From the NCBI GenBank assembly GCA_031422195.1, contig JANOPZ010000008.1:1-5271 (forward strand): a DNA stretch of 5,271 nucleotides. The letters are read 5' to 3'. Both the position numbers and the translations under genes were made by a program. Position 1 is the stretch's first letter. The number at the start of each line of letters is the position of its first letter. This DNA comes from JALOTE01 sp031422195 (GTDB lineage: Bacteria; Pseudomonadota; Alphaproteobacteria; Rhizobiales; Rhizobiaceae). The notes under the pieces are model-generated. The model searched no databases. It had not been told where the DNA came from and saw nothing but the letters and a program-made list of their open reading frames with translations. This document shows positions 1-4,974 of the stretch, one piece after another.

Positions 1-717
1 CTGCTGGATCATGGTTATTTGCATGGCGACTGTATGACGGTAACCGGCCGCACGATTGCTGAAAATCTTGCTACCGTAAAATGGAACCCGGATCAGGACG
101 TGGTGTATCCAGCTGACAAACCGATTACTGTCACAGGCGGCGTTATAGGCCTCCGCGGCAACCTCGCGCCAGAGGGCGCAATTGTCAAAGTTGCAGGCAT
201 GAAGAACTTGAAGTTCTCTGGTCCTGCGCGTTGTTTTGATAGTGAGGAAGAGTGTTTTGCCGCTGTCTCTTCGAAAAGCTACCAAGAAGGCGAAGTTATC
301 GTCATTCGTTATGAAGGGCCAAAGGGTGGCCCGGGCATGCGCGAAATGTTGTCAACCACAGCGGCTCTTTACGGGCAGGGCATGGGTGACAAGCTGGCTT
401 TGATTACGGACGGGCGGTTTTCAGGTGCAACACGCGGGTTTTGCATCGGCCATGTCGGACCGGAGGCCGCGGTTGGCGGGCCTATCGGCCTTCTGAAAGA
501 TGGCGATATTATTACAATTGATGCTGTTGAAGGCACAATTGATGTGGATTTAACGGATACTGAAATGGAGTTGCGCCGCAGAAATTGGATACCTCGCGAG
601 ACCGATTATACATCTGGCGCTCTATGGAAATACGCCCAGCAGGTTGGACCTGCGCGAAATGGCGCTGTTACCCACCCCGGCGGGGCTGCGGAAAAAGTAT
701 GTTATGCTGATATCTAA
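1..717 (+). CDS. ilvD: Dihydroxy-acid dehydratase, C-terminal part (5' end outside window)
   Basis: Cytoplasmic Fe-S enzyme that dehydrates 2,3-dihydroxy-isovalerate and 2,3-dihydroxy-3-methylvalerate to the 2-oxo acids, the penultimate common step of valine/isoleucine synthesis. The frame is open from base 1, so the true start lies upstream; 238 residues remain of a family usually 550-620 long. Visible family landmarks are HGDCMTVTGRTIAENL near the fragment start, PKGGPGMREM around residues 107-116, and the ILVD/EDD signature ALITDGRFSGAT around 133-144, whose Ser (about 141) is the proposed catalytic base in the family. The end, THPGGAAEKVCYADI, is a normal IlvD C-terminus, so the 3' end is intact. 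The Fe-S cysteines belong to the missing N-terminal part. The last 14 bases overlap the preferred start of the exoR-like gene. Identification is very secure; only the full length cannot be judged. Confidence 0.97.
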   Translation: MLDHGYLHGDCMTVTGRTIAENLATVKWNPDQDVVYPADKPITVTGGVIGLRGNLAPEGAIVKVAGMKNLKFSGPARCFDSEEECFAAVSSKSYQEGEVIVIRYEGPKGGPGMREMLSTTAALYGQGMGDKLALITDGRFSGATRGFCIGHVGPEAAVGGPIGLLKDGDIITIDAVEGTIDVDLTDTEMELRRRNWIPRETDYTSGALWKYAQQVGPARNGAVTHPGGAAEKVCYADI

Positions 718-1495
718 CCGTTCGTTCGTGAGGCTTAGTGTTACGCTGGTGGTAATTGTCACCAGCGGATTTGCGTTTGCGCAAAGCAAAGAAGATCCTT
801 GGTCCGCTTTCAAGCTGGGTTATGAAGCGTATCAGCAAGGCAATAAAGCTGAAGCCGTGGAGGCCTATAAATATGCTGCCGAAAGCGGTGTGCCGGGCGC
901 TCGCTGGAAACTGGCCCATATGTATGCGGCGGGCGATGGCGTGCCGCGGGATGATTTGGCAGCGTTTCGAATGTTTGAGCAGATTGTGCTGGGTGGCGCT
1001 GAAGCTGAAAGCCAAGATGAAAGTTATGTGGCTGATGCCCATGTTGTACTGGCCCGGTACCTGACAACCGGTATTTTGGGTACTCCTATCCGCCGTGACC
1101 CCGTACTGGCGCGTGATCTTTACTTGCGGGCGGCAACTTTCTACGGCAGCCCTGAAGCGCAATTTGAGCTCGGGCGCATGATTTTAGACGATCAGCAAGA
1201 AACCGGCCGCCTTAAACAGGCCGCGCGCTGGCTGCAACTGGCTGTGAAAAAAGGTCACAATGGCGCGCAGGCATTGCTTGGCAAAATTTATTTTGAGAGC
1301 GGGCGCACGGTCCGCGGCTTGGCAATGTTGACTGGCGCACTGGAAGAAGCAACGCCGCACGACCGGCCGTGGATTTTGGGGATGCAAGAGCGGGCCTTTG
1401 CGCTTTCAAGCGAAGCCGACCGGCGCACAGCCATCGCGCTTACCGAAGATGGTGATGCGGCGATGCCTCTTGCTGTCATCGAGGGCGGAAATTGA
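704..1495 (+). CDS. exoR: ExoR-like periplasmic Sel1-repeat regulator
   Basis: 263-residue protein with an N-terminal signal peptide: basic n-region (NRSFVR), hydrophobic core at about 11-22, and a likely signal peptidase I site after AFA at 24-26. The mature part is alpha-helical Sel1/TPR-like repeats: EAVEAYKYAAESGVPGARWK at 50-69 followed by LAHMYAAGDGVPRDD, then units near 110-145, 147-183 and 187-215. The C-terminal block DRPWILGMQERAFALSSEADRR at 220-241 (broken here as DRPW, MQE, AFALSSE, DRR) resembles my recollection of Sinorhizobium ExoR (about 268 residues). There, ExoR binds the periplasmic part of the ExoS sensor kinase and restrains the ExoS-ChvI system controlling exopolysaccharide and motility. 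No exoS/chvI is in this window, so the role is inferred from family. ATG 704 is preferred because it places the signal peptide at the N-terminus and overlaps ilvD by 14 nt. ATG 659 would add 15 residues and deeper overlap. A generic Sel1 protein is the alternative. Confidence 0.85.
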   Translation: MLISNRSFVRLSVTLVVIVTSGFAFAQSKEDPWSAFKLGYEAYQQGNKAEAVEAYKYAAESGVPGARWKLAHMYAAGDGVPRDDLAAFRMFEQIVLGGAEAESQDESYVADAHVVLARYLTTGILGTPIRRDPVLARDLYLRAATFYGSPEAQFELGRMILDDQQETGRLKQAARWLQLAVKKGHNGAQALLGKIYFESGRTVRGLAMLTGALEEATPHDRPWILGMQERAFALSSEADRRTAIALTEDGDAAMPLAVIEGGN

Positions 1496-1567
1496 CATTT
1501 TAACGGTTTTACACACCAGCCATTAACCCTGTCGCAGTACCGTCCGGCTGTAGAGTATCGCGTTGGT

Positions 1568-1897
1568 GTGCTGAGTATCGTGTGGACCCATCAGAAAAAA
1601 CGTAACAATCGTGATCGTTTGATCGTTCCCGCCATTTGCCTCGTGGTGTGCGCTTATTTCGCGCACCATTCGGTTGATGGGCGTTACGGGTCGGAAGCAC
1701 GGGTGCGTGTTGATGCCGCGCTTGCTGACGCGCAAGTGCGGCTCGATACCCTTAAAGCACAGCGCAAAAACATCGAACATCAGGTGGCGCTTCTGCGTTC
1801 GGGCTCTATTGAACGCGATACGCTGGATGAACACGCCCGCCAAACATTAGGGTTGATTTCGCCCAATGACGTGTTGATTTTGGCAAATCCCGGCTGA
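1568..1897 (+). CDS. ftsB: FtsB/DivIC-type septum formation initiator
   Basis: Small bitopic membrane protein of up to 109 residues. It has a short basic cytoplasmic tail (HQKKRNNRDR, 8-17), one transmembrane segment at about 18-36 (LIVPAICLVVCAYFAHHSV), and a charged helical region at about 42-77 with coiled-coil character. The C-terminal block RDTLDEHARQTLGLISPND at 83-101 is typical of alphaproteobacterial septum formation initiators. FtsB-family proteins join FtsL and FtsQ in the divisome and help activate septal peptidoglycan synthesis. The position just upstream of pdhA is also usual for this gene in alphaproteobacteria, which strengthens the call. There is no ATG in a sensible place: GTG 1568 or GTG 1580 are the candidates, and neither has a strong Shine-Dalgarno, so the start is uncertain by four codons. 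It lies 72 nt after the exoR-like gene and is followed by a probable terminator. Confidence 0.88.
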   Translation: MLSIVWTHQKKRNNRDRLIVPAICLVVCAYFAHHSVDGRYGSEARVRVDAALADAQVRLDTLKAQRKNIEHQVALLRSGSIERDTLDEHARQTLGLISPNDVLILANPG

Positions 1898-1932
1898 AGT
1901 TTTTCAATTCTCTTTTATATTGCAGTGCACCG

Positions 1933-1954
1933 CGCATGGGAGCCATGCGTTTTT
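1933..1954 (+). terminator. Probable intrinsic terminator after ftsB
   Basis: A perfect 7-bp inverted repeat, CGCATGG (1933-1939) and CCATGCG (1943-1949), with a 3-nt GAG loop is followed immediately by five Ts (1950-1954). It starts 36 nt after the ftsB stop codon and 73 nt before the pdhA start, which fits transcript termination before an independently expressed pdh operon. The stem is short and the T-run modest, so partial termination is also possible. Confidence 0.6.
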
Positions 1955-2015
1955 GCTGTTTGTGGCTTTTGTCCGCCGCGATACGCTATGCAATAATAAT
2001 AATACTACGACCTAT

Positions 2016-2019
2016 GGAG
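2016..2019 (+). promoter_or_regulatory. Ribosome binding site of pdhA
   Basis: GGAG with a 7-nt spacer before ATG 2027. It selects this ATG over the in-frame ATG at 2054 (residue 10), which has no comparable motif. Confidence 0.7.
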
Positions 2020-2026
2020 AAACTGC

Positions 2027-3067
2027 ATGGCCGCTCGCCAAAAGGCGAACGCAATGGTTGATATCGAAGTTCAAGCTTCGCCAACTGTTGCCGCACCAAA
2101 GCCCACCAATTTTACCCAAGCCCAAGAATTGGCTGCTTATAAAGCAATGTTGGAAATACGCCGCTTTGAAGAGCGGGCCGGCCAACTTTACGGCATGGGT
2201 TTTATCGGTGGTTTTTGCCATTTGTACATCGGGCAAGAGGCTGTGGTTATCGGCATGCAGATGTGCCTCAAAGAAGGCGATCAAGTGATTACCGGGTATC
2301 GTGACCACGGCCACATGTTGGCCTGCGGCATGAGTCCGCGCGGCGTGATGGCGGAGCTAACGGGTCGCCGAAACGGCCTATCGCGCGGCAAAGGCGGCTC
2401 GATGCATATGTTCTCGAAAGAGAAAAACTTTTACGGCGGGCATGGCATTGTCGGCGGGCAAGTTTCGCTCGGCTCAGGCCTTGCTTTTGCAAACATGTAT
2501 CGTGGCAATGATAATGTAGCATTGTCTTATTTCGGTGATGGCGCTGCCAACCAAGGCCAAGTGTTTGAAAGCTTCAATATGGCCTCGCTGTGGAAGTTAC
2601 CGTGCATCTACATCATTGAAAATAACCGCTACGCCATGGGGACTTCGGTTGACCGTTCATCGGCGCAAACCAATTTTGCCTCGCGCGGATCAGCCTTTAT
2701 GATTCCGGGGATGCAGGTTGACGGTATGGATGTGCGCGCAGTGCAGGCTGCCGGCGAAATTGCCGTGAAGCATTGCCGTGAGGGCCACGGGCCGTTTATT
2801 TTGGAAATGATGACCTATCGTTATCGCGGGCATTCGATGTCTGACCCAGCCAAGTACCGTACCAAAGACGAAGTTCAGAAAATGCGCACTGAACGCGACC
2901 CGATAGAACAGGTGCGTGAACGTTTGTTAGCAAAAAACTGGGCCACAGAAGATGATTTGAAAGCCATGGAAAAAGACATCCGAGATGTAGTGGCTGATGC
3001 CGCAGAATATGCGCAAAACGACCCTGAGCCGGATGCATCCGAGCTTATGACCGATATTTTGAAGTAA
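2027..3067 (+). CDS. pdhA: Pyruvate dehydrogenase E1 component, alpha subunit
   Basis: 346-residue thiamine-diphosphate-dependent E1 alpha subunit, the normal size for alphaproteobacterial PdhA. With PdhB it forms the alpha2-beta2 E1 that decarboxylates pyruvate and reductively acetylates lipoyl groups. Landmarks in order: GFCHLYIGQEAV at 62-73; GYRDHGH at 90-96; the GKGGSMHMF segment at 121-129; the ThDP/Mg motif starting GDGAANQGQ at 170-178 and closing with ENN at 198-200; and the YRYRGHSMSDP loop at 264-274, equivalent to the active-site loop phosphorylated in mitochondrial E1. The fold is complete, with no frameshift. Branched-chain E1 alpha is the nearest alternative, but the loop sequence and the downstream lipoyl-E1 beta gene favour pyruvate. 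It is first gene of a tight cluster: pdhB starts 12 nt after its stop. The 129-nt gap upstream, including the terminator-like hairpin, leaves room for its own promoter, which I could not place. Confidence 0.97.
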   Translation: MAARQKANAMVDIEVQASPTVAAPKPTNFTQAQELAAYKAMLEIRRFEERAGQLYGMGFIGGFCHLYIGQEAVVIGMQMCLKEGDQVITGYRDHGHMLACGMSPRGVMAELTGRRNGLSRGKGGSMHMFSKEKNFYGGHGIVGGQVSLGSGLAFANMYRGNDNVALSYFGDGAANQGQVFESFNMASLWKLPCIYIIENNRYAMGTSVDRSSAQTNFASRGSAFMIPGMQVDGMDVRAVQAAGEIAVKHCREGHGPFILEMMTYRYRGHSMSDPAKYRTKDEVQKMRTERDPIEQVRERLLAKNWATEDDLKAMEKDIRDVVADAAEYAQNDPEPDASELMTDILK

Positions 3068-3070
3068 GGA
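3065..3070 (+). promoter_or_regulatory. Ribosome binding site of pdhB, overlapping the pdhA stop
   Basis: TAAGGA contains the pdhA stop codon (TAA 3065-3067) and an AGGA Shine-Dalgarno, with a 9-nt spacer to ATG 3080. It decides the start: the in-frame TTG at 3071 sits directly against the motif and cannot use it. The arrangement suggests translational coupling of pdhA and pdhB. Confidence 0.7.
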
Positions 3071-3079
3071 TTGCGCATC

Positions 3080-4444
3080 ATGTCTATTGAAATTTTGATG
3101 CCCGCATTGTCACCAACCATGGAAGAAGGCACGCTTTCCAAATGGCTGAAAAACGAGGGTGAACCAATTAAAGCCGGTGATGTGATTGCCGAGATTGAAA
3201 CCGACAAAGCCACAATGGAAGTGGAAGCGGTTGACGAAGGTGTTATGGGTAAAATCCTTATTGCTGCCGGAACAGAAAATGTGAAGGTCAATACGCCGAT
3301 TGCGGTATTGTTGCAGGATGGCGAGAGTGCTGCTGCGCCAAAAACGGTCGAGCTTGCGAAAGTAGAAACCGTAAAAACTGAAATGCCGGTTGCAGCTGCG
3401 CCGATTTATGCCGTAGCTGCCGCGCCAGTTGCCGCCGACCCCTCTATTCCAGCCGGAACCGAAATGATACCCACAACGGTGCGGGAAGCCTTGCGTGATG
3501 CAATGGCCGAAGAAATGCGCGCCGACCCTGATGTATTTGTTATGGGCGAGGAAGTAGCTGAATATCAGGGCGCGTACAAAATCACCCAAGGCCTGCTGCA
3601 AGAGTTTGGCGCACGCCGTGTGGTGGATACGCCGATCACTGAGCACGGTTTTGCAGGTATTGGTGTTGGCGCGGCCATGGCTGGCCTGAAGCCTATTGTC
3701 GAATTCATGACGTTTAACTTTGCCATGCAAGCCATTGATCATCTTATCAATTCAGCTGCAAAAACTCTTTATATGTCTGGCGGTCAAATGGGTGCGCCGA
3801 TGGTGTTCCGCGGGCCAAACGGAGCAGCGTCGCGCGTGGGCGCTCAGCATTCGCAGTGTTATGCCGCTTGGTATAGCCATATTCCGGGCCTTAAAGTGGT
3901 GATGCCGTACACGGCGGCTGATGCCAAAGGCCTCCTTAAAGCCGCAATCCGCGACCCCAATCCCGTGATTTTCCTTGAGAACGAAATTCTTTACGGCCAG
4001 ACGTTTGATGTGCCGAAGGGTGACCATGTTTTGCCAATCGGCAAGGCGCGCATCCATAAGCCCGGCAAAGATGTAACGCTGGTATCGTTCAGCATCGGCA
4101 TGACCTACTGTCTCAAAGCGATGGCCGAACTCGAAAAAGACGGCATTGATGTTGAGTTGATTGATCTTCGCACCATCCGCCCGATGGATTTGCCGACGAT
4201 CATTGAAAGCGTCAAGAAAACCGGCCGTCTGGTTGTGGTGGAAGAGGGCTTCCCGCAGAATTCTGTCGGCACTGAAATCGCAACGCGTGTGATGCAGCAG
4301 GCGTTTGATTATCTTGATGCGCCAGTTTTGACGATTGCCGGTAAAGATGTTCCAATGCCTTACGCCGCCAATTTGGAAAAACTGGCCCTGCCAAATGTTG
4401 GCGAAGTGATCGCAGCGGTAAAAGCTGTGTGTTATAAATCGTAA
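3080..4444 (+). CDS. pdhB: Pyruvate dehydrogenase E1 beta subunit with N-terminal lipoyl domain
   Basis: 454-residue protein in two parts. Residues 1-82 are a biotinyl/lipoyl domain with the attachment lysine K43 in the ETDKATMEVEA hairpin. An Ala/Pro/Val-rich linker (about 83-128) leads to the E1 beta fold (about 130-454). E1 beta landmarks are GEEVAEYQGAYKITQGL at 156-172, DTPITEHGFAGIGVGAAM at 183-200, the GAQHSQ segment at 254-259, and the C-terminal transketolase domain with IDLRTIRPMD at 361-370, VEEGF at 387-391 and PMPYA at 425-429. It pairs with PdhA in E1. A lipoyl domain on E1 beta is a known alphaproteobacterial arrangement and is thought to add a lipoyl carrier to the complex. 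The length is normal for that type. The lipoyl domain is strikingly similar to that of the following gene (63 of 82 residues identical). ATG 3080 is supported by the AGGA motif upstream. Confidence 0.97.
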   Translation: MSIEILMPALSPTMEEGTLSKWLKNEGEPIKAGDVIAEIETDKATMEVEAVDEGVMGKILIAAGTENVKVNTPIAVLLQDGESAAAPKTVELAKVETVKTEMPVAAAPIYAVAAAPVAADPSIPAGTEMIPTTVREALRDAMAEEMRADPDVFVMGEEVAEYQGAYKITQGLLQEFGARRVVDTPITEHGFAGIGVGAAMAGLKPIVEFMTFNFAMQAIDHLINSAAKTLYMSGGQMGAPMVFRGPNGAASRVGAQHSQCYAAWYSHIPGLKVVMPYTAADAKGLLKAAIRDPNPVIFLENEILYGQTFDVPKGDHVLPIGKARIHKPGKDVTLVSFSIGMTYCLKAMAELEKDGIDVELIDLRTIRPMDLPTIIESVKKTGRLVVVEEGFPQNSVGTEIATRVMQQAFDYLDAPVLTIAGKDVPMPYAANLEKLALPNVGEVIAAVKAVCYKS

Positions 4445-4456
4445 GGGTGCAAGTCA

Positions 4457-4900
4457 ATGCCAATCAACATCACAATGCCTGCGCTTTCGCCAACGATGGA
4501 AGAGGGCAACCTTGCCAAATGGCTGGTGAAAGAGGGCGATACGATCAAATCCGGCGACATTATTGCTGAGATTGAAACCGACAAAGCCACGATGGAAGTT
4601 GAAGCCGTTGATGAGGGCGTGATTGCTAAGATTATGGTTGCTGCGGGCACTGAAGGCGTGAAGGTCAACACTATCATTGCCGTGCTTGCAGTTGATGGTG
4701 AAGATGTGGCGGCAACCGTGGCAGCGCCCGCAACTTCCGCGATTTCTGCAGCACCGGCCCCAATCTCTCCCGTTGCGGGAGAGATGTCGGCGAAGCCGAC
4801 AGAGAGGGGTCCTTCCCCAATCCAGCAAGGAAACCCCTCTCTGTCACTGCGTGACATCTCTCCCGCAAGGAGAGAGATTGGCAACCACCAAGAAACTTAA
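4457..4900 (+). CDS. pdhC: Truncated pyruvate dehydrogenase E2 (lipoyl domain only), repeat-encoded C-terminus
   Basis: 147-codon frame beginning 12 nt after pdhB, with AAGGG at 4443-4447 as ribosome binding site. Residues 1-82 are a complete lipoyl domain with attachment lysine K43 in ETDKATMEVEA; 83-102 begin the Ala/Pro linker usual before the E3-binding domain of E2. From residue 103 the sequence switches to a peptide encoded by a palindromic repeat (ISPVAGEMSAKPTERG at 103-118, SLSLRDISPARREIG at 128-142), then NHQET and TAA. Intact alphaproteobacterial PdhC is roughly 420-480 residues; the peripheral-subunit-binding and catalytic acetyltransferase domains are missing here. No remnant of them is visible in the 43 nt between the repeat copies. 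Position and lipoyl domain identify it as the pdhC 5' end. It could be a pseudogene, the product of rearrangement or assembly mis-join at the repeat, or a stand-alone lipoyl protein. It could not work as an E2 by itself. Confidence 0.85.
   Translation: MPINITMPALSPTMEEGNLAKWLVKEGDTIKSGDIIAEIETDKATMEVEAVDEGVIAKIMVAAGTEGVKVNTIIAVLAVDGEDVAATVAAPATSAISAAPAPISPVAGEMSAKPTERGPSPIQQGNPSLSLRDISPARREIGNHQET
4761..4880. repeat. 120-nt palindromic repeat element (RIME/RPE-like) inside the pdhC frame
   Basis: An almost perfect long inverted repeat. Positions 4761-4788 pair with 4853-4880 (26 of 28), and 4798-4809 pair exactly with 4834-4845, around a central loop of 4810-4833. Each arm also folds on itself: 4763-4785 is a perfect 10-bp stem with a TTG loop, 4786-4800 a 6-bp stem with a GAA loop, 4843-4855 a 5-bp stem with a TGC loop, and 4856-4878 an imperfect stem. 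The length is 40 codons, so it does not itself shift frame, and it is open on both strands with similar peptides. This matches the style of dispersed palindromic elements of alphaproteobacteria (rhizobial RIME, Rickettsia RPE); which family it belongs to is not established. No convincing target duplication is visible. Between convergent pdhC and ligA it could also act as a bidirectional terminator. Confidence 0.85.
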
Positions 4901-4923
4901 GCGGCTTAGTTTGCGCTTTCTTG

Positions 4924-4971
4924 ATCTCTCCCCTTACGCAAAAGATGTCGGCGAAGACGACAGAGAGGGGT
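4924..4971. repeat. Second, decayed half-copy of the palindromic repeat
   Basis: Aligns without gaps to 4763-4810, the left arm of the larger element, with 42 of 48 identical bases. The substitutions damage the first internal stem and put one C-A mismatch in the second (4947-4961), so the copy looks older or unselected. There is no matching right arm. It ends 3 nt before the ligA stop codon. With the 120-nt element and the 43-nt spacer (4881-4923, no feature seen) it makes a left-right-left mosaic. Confidence 0.75.
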
Positions 4972-4974
4972 AAT

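Noticed and set aside
668..1162. 164-codon minus-strand frame opposite the exoR-like gene
   Set aside because: Antisense shadow of a gene with a clear signal peptide and Sel1 repeats; no motif of its own.
1969..1997. Possible promoter before pdhA (TTGTCC, 17-nt spacer, AATAAT)
   Set aside because: The match to a housekeeping -35/-10 pair is weak and several equally poor alternatives exist in the same AT-rich stretch.
1920..2288. Plus-strand frame of 122 codons overlapping the pdhA start
   Set aside because: Runs through the terminator-like hairpin and out of frame into pdhA; the peptide is low-complexity and unrecognisable.
3110..3742. 210-codon open frame on the minus strand opposite pdhB
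   Set aside because: It lies wholly antisense to an unambiguous lipoyl/E1 beta gene, its translation is rich in His/Phe/Arg with no recognisable domain, and it has no clear ribosome binding site.
4761..4880. Insertion sequence
   Set aside because: Too short, no transposase frame and no visible target duplication; it fits a non-autonomous palindromic element better.
4432..4884. 150-codon minus-strand frame containing GEMS and ADISPATGEIG peptides
   Set aside because: It is the antisense of the lipoyl domain plus the palindromic repeat. The resemblance to repeat peptides follows from the palindrome and is not evidence of a gene.
4761..4971. CRISPR-like repeat-spacer arrangement
   Set aside because: Only one full and one half copy, the unit is a 120-nt palindrome, and the single interval is 43 nt; there is no regular array.
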